6,437 nt of DNA, taken from positions 1 through 6,437 of the forward strand of contig CAJWHX010000204.1 in the NCBI GenBank assembly GCA_913040875.1, in the 5' to 3' direction. Below are positions 1 through 6,297 of the stretch, one piece after another (within the stretch, counting starts at the first letter, position 1; every line of letters begins with the position of its first letter). The position numbers were made by a program, and so were the translations under genes. The notes beneath the pieces are model-generated. The model was not told the DNA's origin and did no database searches. It saw only the letters and a program-made list of their open reading frames with translations. Source of the stretch: an uncultured Pseudomonadota bacterium. Lineage in GTDB: Bacteria > Myxococcota > UBA796.

Positions 1-540
1 CTGTTCTTGCCAGATGAGAAATTAGGGTGCATAATCGAGAGACTGAGAGATATACCAACCCTTCGAATTCATTCTCGCGCCCCGATCACCTTTCCAAGTC
101 GTATACGTCCGGCGTTATTCGAAGCCTTAAAAAGACATCCAAATGTTTGGATGATCGTTCATTGCAATCATCCAGAGGAACTGAGTTCCGATGTACGAAG
201 TGCACTTCGTCAGATTCGGTTGGCCAATATACCCTTGCTCAATCAATCGGTTTTGTTGAGAGGTGTGAACGATAATGCACAAACCTTAGCAGAACTCTCA
301 AAGAGTCTGGTTAGAATAGGAATATTTCCATACTATTTACACCATACAGATAAGGTGAACGGTGCCGAGGACTTCTACGTTTCTTTGGAAGATGGGAAGC
401 AGATTGTTCGAGAACTTGAGACGTTGGTGAGTGGGATGGCGTTGCCGAAATACGTGATTGATCTTCCAGATGGGAGTGGGAAAATCCCGGTAGAAAGACA
501 GTTGTCTACTATGCCTGAGCAATCAGACGACTCTCCATAG
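1..540 (+). CDS. KamA/EpmB-family radical SAM lysine 2,3-aminomutase, C-terminal part
   Basis: The frame is open from the first base and ends in TAG, giving the last 179 residues. The family is about 330-450 residues long, so the N-terminal half, including the radical SAM CxxxCxxC cluster, lies outside the window. Visible family motifs are RIHSRAP, HCNHPEEL, LLNQSVLLRGVND, PYYLHHTDKVNGAEDF and a terminal LPDGSGKIPV. Family members isomerise L-lysine to beta-lysine using SAM, an iron-sulfur cluster and PLP. EpmB makes the (R)-beta-lysine that EpmA attaches to elongation factor P. The PYYLHH...GxxxF segment resembles EpmB-like proteins, while the GSGKIPV end resembles KamA, so the exact substrate role is left open. 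Family assignment is confident. A TTG at position 7 is not the start, because the upstream codons belong to the same domain. It converges on the - strand operon and is probably unrelated to it. Confidence 0.9.
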   Translation: MFLPDEKLGCIIERLRDIPTLRIHSRAPITFPSRIRPALFEALKRHPNVWMIVHCNHPEELSSDVRSALRQIRLANIPLLNQSVLLRGVNDNAQTLAELSKSLVRIGIFPYYLHHTDKVNGAEDFYVSLEDGKQIVRELETLVSGMALPKYVIDLPDGSGKIPVERQLSTMPEQSDDSP

Positions 541-580
541 ATAATAGAGATGACGGCTCGAACATTATGGCTTTATCGGC
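541..580. other. Convergent intergenic gap without a clear terminator
   Basis: These 40 bases separate the ends of two converging genes. Two stop codons face each other, so both transcripts must end near here. I looked for a GC-rich stem followed by a T-run on either strand and found only short, imperfect pairings. Termination may be Rho-dependent or may occur inside the opposite gene. Confidence 0.4.
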
Positions 581-1360
581 TTAGTCAGCGCTGTCCTCAT
601 CAAATACTACGAAATCATCAGATAAATCCCAGCCATCGTTGGTGGATGGTGCACCATCGTCAGACCATCCGTCAATCGCTTCTTCTTCCTCTATATTGAT
701 CTTCATATTTGCGATATCGTCAATCGAAAATCGCTGAGGACTTTCGAGACCTTCAAAAGGCTCTATAAAGTCATCGGACTGAGTTGTTTCTCTCTCATCT
801 GTCTGGACAAGTTCATCTGATATATGGACGTCTTGTATGGTTTCATCAGCCTCAGGTTCGCTAAATGCGGTGTCTATGCTGGCGATGGCTTCCTTCGCCG
901 TCAAGGAACCGATGGCGACACTTTGAAGCATGGGTTGAATTCGCTGAATGGTTCCCTCAATGGTTTGCAAAAGATATTCAACTTGTTCTACACTGAGAAA
1001 TTCACAGGAGAAGATGTGTCTGAAACACAGCTGTTGCTGAAACACATTGAAGATGCCAACGGGAAGTATTTGATTCACTTCTGCACAAAATGTCAGTACC
1101 TCTAAAAGTTGAAACTCAGGAATGCAATCAGCGGGTGAGAAGGGCTCCGAAAGGGGGAGTTGCACAAACCATTGAAGAAGAAACAAGTCCGAATCAGGAA
1201 TGGGTATCTCACAAATTTCCAATAGGTTGCTCTCTTGTGCACCTGTTTCAATCTCCACGCCCAATGTTGCTAGAGGGCGATCGGCAGACTGACTTCTTAA
1301 GTACGCATCAATTCCCAATTTTTGTAGTATCTTTTGAATGGATGACAGTTGTGCAGACAC
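581..1360 (-). CDS. YbjN / type III secretion chaperone-like protein with acidic tail
   Basis: A 259-residue soluble protein with no signal peptide or membrane segment. Residues about 1-165 look like the alpha/beta fold shared by YbjN proteins and CesT-type secretion chaperones: an N-terminal helix (SSIQKILQKLGI), strands, a central LLEVLTFCAEVNQILPVGIF segment, then a long helix (SVEQVEYLLQTIEGTIQRIQPML) ending in a VAIGSLTAKEA stretch. This is recognition by pattern, not a firm match. Residues about 168-259 form a highly acidic, probably disordered tail with a repeated DGW...DD element near residues 230-250. The start is GTG at 1358-1360, chosen because GGAG lies 5 nt upstream and no early ATG exists. 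It is the last gene of the run, 21 nt after the lipoprotein gene. The function is unknown. A chaperone or adaptor for a partner in the operon is possible but inferred. Confidence 0.7.
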   Translation of the reverse strand: MSAQLSSIQKILQKLGIDAYLRSQSADRPLATLGVEIETGAQESNLLEICEIPIPDSDLFLLQWFVQLPLSEPFSPADCIPEFQLLEVLTFCAEVNQILPVGIFNVFQQQLCFRHIFSCEFLSVEQVEYLLQTIEGTIQRIQPMLQSVAIGSLTAKEAIASIDTAFSEPEADETIQDVHISDELVQTDERETTQSDDFIEPFEGLESPQRFSIDDIANMKINIEEEEAIDGWSDDGAPSTNDGWDLSDDFVVFDEDSAD

Positions 1361-1365
1361 CTTTT

Positions 1366-1369
1366 CTCC
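1366..1369 (-). promoter_or_regulatory. Ribosome binding site deciding a GTG start
   Basis: On the - strand GGAG is followed by 5 nt and then GTG. It supports the non-ATG start of the YbjN-like gene. It lies in the 21-nt gap after the lipoprotein stop, with no room for a separate promoter there. Confidence 0.6.
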
Positions 1370-1381
1370 GAGGTTGTTCGA

Positions 1382-2380
1382 TTAGAATTGAATGCTGTTG
1401 TATCCTGAACCGTCAAATTGCATCAACTTGTGGACTGCACCCTTCTTTAAAGGGTACATGTGGTGAATATACGGTTTTGCTTCTATGGTAAACAGTGTCG
1501 GTGCGGTTTTACCGTCCCATTTAAACCCGCTATCATAGTATCGTCCGGTAGAATTGATCTCATCGTAAATAAAGCACGTTTTGCCTTTTGGAGTGGGAGT
1601 ACACAAAACGGCTTCTACATACTCATCCCCATCTAAATTGGCCATCGTTGACCAACCAATATTTGCGATGTTTCCGAATAATCCTTTCAATTCTCCATTC
1701 CATTTTGCAATATTGCTCGTGCTGGGAGGGGTCACTTTCAATACTTTGGCAGACTCAGGAAGTTTACCACTGGTTTTGATTTGGTCGATCACCGTTTGGG
1801 ATAGTTTGGGGATGGGTTCACCGAGTGATTTCTCTGGGTTCTGTACCTGTAGGATTGCCGAGCGGGTTGGCTTCTGAACCGAAGAAGCGACTCGAATACT
1901 TCTAGTGTCCTTTTGAGTAAGAGAGGTGATGTACTTGCCTTTACTTGTCATCTCAAGTGAAATGGCCAATGTACTTGTGTTCTTAGGCGGTTTTTCCAAT
2001 TTACTGGTGATACTGGTTTTGGAGATGGCACTGGCAGTATAAAAGGAATGTCCGTCGATTTCCATGTGCAGTTGACCTTTTCCGGCTGTGGTAGAGAGAC
2101 CACCTTGTTCCAGCCAGAACGAGGTCTTGGGCTCTGTACGCAAAACTCCAGAACGTCCTTCCATCCAAGTGTGATACTTCCCATCGGCCTCTACAATCGC
2201 CATATTGAGGTTTGCTTTGGTCGTGATCACAGCCTCTACAGTATCTGCCTGAACCTCTTGTGAATGTTTCTTGAGTCCTGTCGTACTGGATTTCGGTTCC
2301 GGTGAGGTCAGAGATGCATCTGCAGTCTGAATGGTACTCTCTGATGAGCAAGCAATGAGTAGAGATAGAATGAATGACAT
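1382..2380 (-). CDS. Putative outer-membrane lipoprotein of unknown function
   Basis: A 332-residue protein that I do not recognise. It begins with a very short signal peptide, MSFILSLL, followed by the lipobox LIAC, so Cys11 would be lipidated. Ser at +2 suggests the outer membrane under the usual sorting rule. Residues about 12-50 form a Ser/Thr-rich linker. Residues about 50-170 look beta-rich with Lys/Thr/Ser repeats (TKANLNMAIVEADGKYHTW, GKGQLHMEIDGHSFYTASA). The C-terminal part (about 220-332) has an FG-GAP-like piece, MANLDGDEYVEAVLC, with C260 and C269 able to form a disulfide, and ends in a DGSGYNSIQF segment. The ATG is fixed: in-frame stops lie just upstream and AGGAG sits 7 nt before it. 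It lies 70 nt after hslO and 21 nt before the YbjN-like gene. It may be the envelope-facing member of the operon, which is inference. Confidence 0.8.
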   Translation of the reverse strand: MSFILSLLIACSSESTIQTADASLTSPEPKSSTTGLKKHSQEVQADTVEAVITTKANLNMAIVEADGKYHTWMEGRSGVLRTEPKTSFWLEQGGLSTTAGKGQLHMEIDGHSFYTASAISKTSITSKLEKPPKNTSTLAISLEMTSKGKYITSLTQKDTRSIRVASSVQKPTRSAILQVQNPEKSLGEPIPKLSQTVIDQIKTSGKLPESAKVLKVTPPSTSNIAKWNGELKGLFGNIANIGWSTMANLDGDEYVEAVLCTPTPKGKTCFIYDEINSTGRYYDSGFKWDGKTAPTLFTIEAKPYIHHMYPLKKGAVHKLMQFDGSGYNSIQF

Positions 2381-2387
2381 GGTATAA

Positions 2388-2392
2388 CTCCT
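2388..2392 (-). promoter_or_regulatory. Ribosome binding site of the lipoprotein gene
   Basis: AGGAG on the - strand lies 7 nt before the ATG at 2378-2380. In-frame stop codons just upstream of it exclude a longer N-terminus, so the short signal peptide is real. Confidence 0.7.
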
Positions 2393-2450
2393 AGATTGTA
2401 CCTATCACTACGAATGTGAAGGTAGCTGTATTCAAAATGAAACGGTTTTC

Positions 2451-3326
2451 TTAAATGTAACTAATTTTTTCGATGAGTTCTTCAATGGCTACTTTATCAC
2501 GTGTGTATTTCATAGAACAAAATTCACAGACCACTTCAATTTCCCCCAACTCTTCAATCATAGAAGTGAGTTCTTCTGGTCCGATTGAACAAAGCATGGT
2601 GTCGATGCGTTCGTCTGAACAACCACAAAACCACGTTAGGGGTTTGGACTCGAGTCCAAATAAGTCATGGGAGCAGAGTCGGTTGCGTTGACATGCGCTA
2701 AGGAATTCAGACTTTGACAAGGTGGCGAAAGTTTCGTAAGCCTGCTCGAATTCTTTCTTAGTAGCAGAGGGGTTATTGTCACTCATTGGGTATTTTTCCA
2801 ACAATACACCCAGAGCCTGTGTAATGTATCCGGATTCATTGAATTCTGTTTCAATTCGAACTTTGCAATCCAACTGCGAGGATTGATTGAGATGGTGCTC
2901 GATTGCAGAGGCGATGGTCTCTTGTCGAATCTCGGTAGTCCCGCGGTACAACTCTCGTTGTTGGTTGTGTTTTATCGTAATTAGAAATCCATCCAAGGTG
3001 GGGTGTATAATGTCAGAAGGCAGCCTGTGCGGTGTGATCTTTGCGCGGATACCACCATCGGCATTGATATCACAAATGATGCGACAAGGTGGCACAGAAG
3101 ATTCCAACTGAAGACTGAGTCGTTCATCTTCTTTGATTTGAGAAGACAATAGCAATGCAGCAGCCATAGCATCGGCAAGATATCTAGAACTTCCTTTGTT
3201 GAGACTGTGTTTATCAATGGCTTCGTTGACGACATCTGTAAAGTGTACGAGCAGATACCGAACCTTTGCATCCATGGTTAAACCTTGAATCAAATGGTTT
3301 TGATTGTCTGTACTGTTTGTACTCAT
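2451..3326 (-). CDS. hslO: Hsp33 redox-regulated molecular chaperone
   Basis: A 291-residue protein of normal family length. Hsp33 is a cytosolic holdase chaperone. Reduced, it binds zinc through four cysteines and is inactive. Under oxidative unfolding stress the zinc is lost, disulfides form and it binds unfolding proteins. The N-terminal domain is clear (LIQGLTMDAKVRYLLVHFTD, then ADAMAAALLLSSQIKEDERL, about residues 12-70). The C-terminal redox switch is complete: C234-G-C236 and C267-E-F-C270, spaced as in the family, within WFCGCSDER and CEFCSMKY. Extra cysteines include C246, between the two pairs. The ATG overlaps the TGA of the upstream hydrolase-like gene as ATGA, and GAGGAG lies 5 nt upstream, so translation is probably coupled. 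The position behind a kinase/phosphatase pair is unusual and suggests co-expression with a stress-signalling module. Confidence 0.97.
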   Translation of the reverse strand: MSTNSTDNQNHLIQGLTMDAKVRYLLVHFTDVVNEAIDKHSLNKGSSRYLADAMAAALLLSSQIKEDERLSLQLESSVPPCRIICDINADGGIRAKITPHRLPSDIIHPTLDGFLITIKHNQQRELYRGTTEIRQETIASAIEHHLNQSSQLDCKVRIETEFNESGYITQALGVLLEKYPMSDNNPSATKKEFEQAYETFATLSKSEFLSACQRNRLCSHDLFGLESKPLTWFCGCSDERIDTMLCSIGPEELTSMIEELGEIEVVCEFCSMKYTRDKVAIEELIEKISYI

Positions 3327-4114
3327 AAAAGCTCCTCACAGACCTGTAAAATATCTCGTTGGACCACTTCGTTCAATAAGAGTTCTTGTCTGAGCCCACA
3401 GAAAACACGATAACGAACGGTAGAACTGGAGTAATAGCAGTGCAAGTTAGAGGGGGAGGTGCTGGATATGACAGAAGATTCGGATCCCAGAAAGACAATA
3501 ATATTCATGGGGTTCGCCTGTTCGTGCGTGTCAAGAATGCGCCTAAATATCTGTTTCCAGGTTCCGTTGGTGATTGTGCCTGTGTATTGATCTTGTTCAG
3601 TCGGTAATCGAGACACCCATGGGGCAGAACCTTGTAACGGCCATTGGAGTTGCTCTTTCCAAGATGTTTCTATGAGTCGAGTAAACCATTGTGAGGTATG
3701 TGTTGATGACCACAGGAATCTACTTAGGAGTTGAATAAAACGGATGTCTTTACTGGGTAAGGTAGGATTGCCTAGGATGTCTTTAACGCGTGATACTGGA
3801 ATGTATTGAAGTAGAGTCGCAGCAAAACCCTGTGCGATACAGCAGTGTACAGACGTAATATCCTCACCAATTTGAGCGAGTTCATATTTAAGTTCGGGTA
3901 GGCTTGGGTCCCAATGAAAGACTCCCGATTTAGAGCTCTGATTGGTCATCTCTAAGCAGACGACTTCATATTGTAACGATAAGAGTTCCAGTAATGCTGC
4001 GTGTGAGATGGTGGTTTGCTGAATATCTAAAAGGACCAGAACTCGGTGAGTTGGTGATTTGTTACCAGCGTAGGGTATCCAGTGGACGGAAAAATAGGTC
4101 GGACGTTGATTCAT
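3323..4114 (-). CDS. Probable inactive alpha/beta-hydrolase-fold protein (lysophospholipase-like)
   Basis: A 263-residue cytosolic protein without signal peptide. The order of elements fits an alpha/beta hydrolase: strand RVLVLLD (residues 24-30), helix, strand YEVVCLEM (49-56), strand and elbow TSVHCCIAQGFAATLL (87-102), a variable cap, strand NIIVFLGSESSVIS (204-217), and a C-terminal CGLRQELLLNEVVQRDIL (239-256) that resembles the GxxHExLxE end of PldB-like lysophospholipases. The catalytic triad seems lost. The GxSxG elbow reads C92-I-A94-Q-G96, with Ala at the nucleophile. The acid position lies in GSESS, without the usual Asp. The His position is Gln243. It therefore probably binds a ligand or partner rather than hydrolysing one. 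The fold assignment comes from motif pattern and is moderately sure. Both ends are ATGA overlaps, with the kinase upstream and hslO downstream, a strong sign of coupled expression with both. Confidence 0.65.
   Translation of the reverse strand: MNQRPTYFSVHWIPYAGNKSPTHRVLVLLDIQQTTISHAALLELLSLQYEVVCLEMTNQSSKSGVFHWDPSLPELKYELAQIGEDITSVHCCIAQGFAATLLQYIPVSRVKDILGNPTLPSKDIRFIQLLSRFLWSSTHTSQWFTRLIETSWKEQLQWPLQGSAPWVSRLPTEQDQYTGTITNGTWKQIFRRILDTHEQANPMNIIVFLGSESSVISSTSPSNLHCYYSSSTVRYRVFCGLRQELLLNEVVQRDILQVCEELL
3332..3337 (-). promoter_or_regulatory. Strong ribosome binding site for hslO inside the upstream gene
   Basis: GAGGAG on the - strand, 5 nt before the hslO ATG, lies within the last codons of the hydrolase-like gene. 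It fixes the hslO start and, with the ATGA stop/start overlap, supports translational coupling. Confidence 0.75.
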
Positions 4115-5439
4115 TTTGACAATAATCTTCCCTCGGTTGAGCCAAAATGGATCGTCAAGCCATGTTTTAAAGGCACAGAACGACCCACCGGTACTTGCAC
4201 ACTCTTTCCGTCAAGCGTACGCAATGTCCAGTCAGAACTTCCCGTGTTTTTGATTCCCCATCTAGATGGATCATGTGGGTGTTGTGACATTCTAGCGATC
4301 TCATCGTCGAAATTCAGTCTTGAATGTGTATGGTGGGCATAGACCTTCATGTGATGCGTACATAGCAACGTTCGGTCACCAATTTCCAGTCGCATTGGTA
4401 AGTCAGCAAGTGATTGACAGCGCCAACAATACTGATGATTTCCATTGCTGTGGTCTTCAAAATCGTAGAAGTTGGGACTGTTGCATTTTTTGCAGTAGTA
4501 GAGTGAATCTCTCAACGTGGAGAAGGCGCCAATCCATTCACTTTCTTTGACACGTTCATCTGGATTGTGTAGACCGACTCCAAATGCTCTGCGGAACAAT
4601 CGCTTGAGAAATTTTGGGTAGAGATTCCAGTTTCGGATTGCAGAGTCGTGAAAGCCTTTTGTTGCCGCATTCGACTGGTTGTTGGCGTCAAATAGGAATA
4701 TGGGTTTATTGCCATAGAACTCGCGTTGGGCGACTTCATTGAATACATTGATTTGCAACTGTCGTTTGCCTTCCAGAGGATGATGCCGGATGAACATGTA
4801 AAACAGCAATACTGCCAGAGAATGCCAATCGGTTTTACTGGTGCAATTTCCTTCTCCCCGAATCAATTCAGGCGCAGCAAAAAATATAAAGATGATGTTC
4901 CCGGGTGTCTTGTTGTATCGAACATTGTCACAGTCACAAATAATGACCTCTCCTGTTTTAGGGTTGATAAACGGGCCCCCAAGATTGATATCTTTGTAGC
5001 ATAACCCCCGAGCATGAAGATTTTTGAACGATTGAGCCAGTTGGATTGCTGCTGTACATAGAGTGTGAAAATTGGGGACAGGACGCATTTTACCAAGTAC
5101 CAAGCGCTCGAGACCTTGATATTCTCTAGGCAATAACGGCATCAAGTATCCAAAAGTACGGTTCCTAGGGTCGTTGACCATCGTGATGGGCCAGAGAAAT
5201 CGACTGTCCGGTGGTGCTTGTGAAAATGGTCCATCGATCGCAAATGCCTTCTTCATTTCTTCGAGTTGAGTCGTTTGTTCTGAGGTCGTTGGGTAGAAGT
5301 ACCATTTTAGTGCGTAGTGTTGACGAGCAGAGGTCACTTCGTACACCTCACCTTGACCTCCAGAAGCGAGGAATCGTTCTACTTGTACCACAGTACCTTC
5401 TCGAGTATTCAAGCGTTGTCCAATTTTTAGCATTGGCAT
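4111..5439 (-). CDS. Ser/Thr protein kinase with zinc ribbon and FHA-like C-terminus (TerY-P type)
   Basis: A 442-residue cytosolic kinase with no membrane segment. Kinase domain, about residues 15-310: glycine loop ASGGQGEVYEV (25-35), ATP-binding Lys45 in ALKWY, catalytic loop YKDINLGGPF with Asp150, metal-binding Asp in ICDCDNV (166-173, in place of DFG), an APE motif at 189-191, and D204-W in helix F. The HRD motif reads YKD, the Lys two residues after Asp150 is Asn152, and the Asn expected five residues after it is Gly155. Next comes a zinc ribbon, C316-KK-C319 and C338-WR-C341. Residues about 349-442 look like an FHA-type beta sandwich (WGIKNTG...GLTIHFGSTEGR), without an obvious phosphopeptide-binding Arg/Ser set. 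Kinase plus zinc ribbon beside a PP2C is the TerY-P arrangement. ATG 5437-5439 has AGGAG 6 nt upstream. A second ATG lies two codons in. The phosphatase presumably reverses its action. Confidence 0.9.
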   Translation of the reverse strand: MPMLKIGQRLNTREGTVVQVERFLASGGQGEVYEVTSARQHYALKWYFYPTTSEQTTQLEEMKKAFAIDGPFSQAPPDSRFLWPITMVNDPRNRTFGYLMPLLPREYQGLERLVLGKMRPVPNFHTLCTAAIQLAQSFKNLHARGLCYKDINLGGPFINPKTGEVIICDCDNVRYNKTPGNIIFIFFAAPELIRGEGNCTSKTDWHSLAVLLFYMFIRHHPLEGKRQLQINVFNEVAQREFYGNKPIFLFDANNQSNAATKGFHDSAIRNWNLYPKFLKRLFRRAFGVGLHNPDERVKESEWIGAFSTLRDSLYYCKKCNSPNFYDFEDHSNGNHQYCWRCQSLADLPMRLEIGDRTLLCTHHMKVYAHHTHSRLNFDDEIARMSQHPHDPSRWGIKNTGSSDWTLRTLDGKSVQVPVGRSVPLKHGLTIHFGSTEGRLLSK

Positions 5440-5445
5440 GAGTCT

Positions 5446-5450
5446 CTCCT
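5446..5450 (-). promoter_or_regulatory. Ribosome binding site of the kinase gene overlapping the phosphatase stop
   Basis: On the - strand the phosphatase stop TAG runs into AGGAG, 6 nt before the kinase ATG. This selects the first of two closely spaced ATGs and ties kinase translation to the phosphatase gene. Confidence 0.7.
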
Positions 5451-6297
5451 ATTGATGATTATCGGAAGGGTAGTGAATGGCAAGGCTCATGTCATCTCCG
5501 TTTCCATGAGTAGAGATTTGATAGAGCCATTGTGCGACGGTCGCGATTGAATCTTCTTTCCGCTTGGACAGCCAAGGTAAGATCGTGGCAAAACGATCCC
5601 GTTCACCTTGCAAACAATCCCGTATGCCATCGGTGCTCAACAAAAGCATCGTACAATCGATGGGGGGAGATAGCAAACAACTTTGGCACACCCCTTCTTC
5701 AAACGGTTGGCACAGAGAATGGGTAACGGTACCGATGACGTCTTCGGATTCTGGAAAGATGAAATGAACCTGATTGTCTTTGGACATCCAAGCGATATCA
5801 CCATCACCGATTTGAAAACAGAGCAATCCTTTTGAAGATTGACAGCACGCAAGCAGAGTGGTTCCAAATTGAATCAACTCCGGGATCCATGTACCATCTG
5901 TATCTGAGAGTTCAAGTTCTCTTTTGCATGCACAGTTCCACTCCCATCGTATTCGCCGTTCGATGTTGTTTTGAAAGGACAGCCACTCTCGCTTGGTTTG
6001 TGGAATCGTCAGGGTATCCAATGCCTCACGAAGTATCGGTTGGGCGATTTCCAATGCCAATCTTGAACCAATGTGGGAACGAGCGTGTTTGGCATCTCCA
6101 TGTCCATCGGCTACCCCAATAAAAAGAGTATCCCCATCAATGGTATACAGACTGTGATCTTGACAGGGGATACCATCGTGTAGATGACGGGCTCCTTGTA
6201 CAGAGAGAGAGAAACCGTTGCCGATTGTACTCTGTTGAGAGTGAGACTGTTGAGAATACTCAGGGTTGGAGGGCGTTTCCGTGTCAGAAACGTTCAT
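5449..6297 (-). CDS. PP2C-family Ser/Thr protein phosphatase
   Basis: A 282-residue cytosolic phosphatase of the metal-dependent PP2C family, which hydrolyses phospho-Ser/Thr using two metal ions. After a polar N-terminus (about 25 residues, Ser/Gln-rich) the family motifs come in order: GARHLHDGIPCQDH (35-48), VADGHGD (62-68) with metal-binding Asp64, FGTTLLA (144-150), IGDGDIAW (163-170), LLSTDGIRDC (219-228) with Asp223, and GNGDDMSLAI (265-274) with Asp268/Asp269. All key acidic residues are present, so it should be active. The ATG at 6295-6297 is preferred because it overlaps the upstream stop as TAATG and has a weak GGA 9 nt before it. A GTG two codons earlier would leave only 3 nt after that GGA. 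It lies 9 nt before the kinase gene, and its likely substrate is that kinase or the kinase's targets (inference). Confidence 0.93.
   Translation of the reverse strand: MNVSDTETPSNPEYSQQSHSQQSTIGNGFSLSVQGARHLHDGIPCQDHSLYTIDGDTLFIGVADGHGDAKHARSHIGSRLALEIAQPILREALDTLTIPQTKREWLSFQNNIERRIRWEWNCACKRELELSDTDGTWIPELIQFGTTLLACCQSSKGLLCFQIGDGDIAWMSKDNQVHFIFPESEDVIGTVTHSLCQPFEEGVCQSCLLSPPIDCTMLLLSTDGIRDCLQGERDRFATILPWLSKRKEDSIATVAQWLYQISTHGNGDDMSLAIHYPSDNHQ

Noticed and set aside
1090..1491. 133-codon open frame on the + strand
   Set aside because: It is antisense across the boundary of two well-supported - strand genes, has no ribosome binding site I can see, and its protein has no recognisable motif or normal composition.
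2001..2351. 116-codon - strand frame within the lipoprotein gene
   Set aside because: It is an alternative frame of the lipoprotein gene, whose own frame has a good ribosome binding site, signal peptide and tight gene spacing.
2395..2400. TACAAT on the - strand, a near-perfect -10 box before the lipoprotein gene
   Set aside because: It lies only 14 nt before the ATG, so a transcript would start inside or after the ribosome binding site, and no -35-like hexamer sits 16-18 nt upstream.
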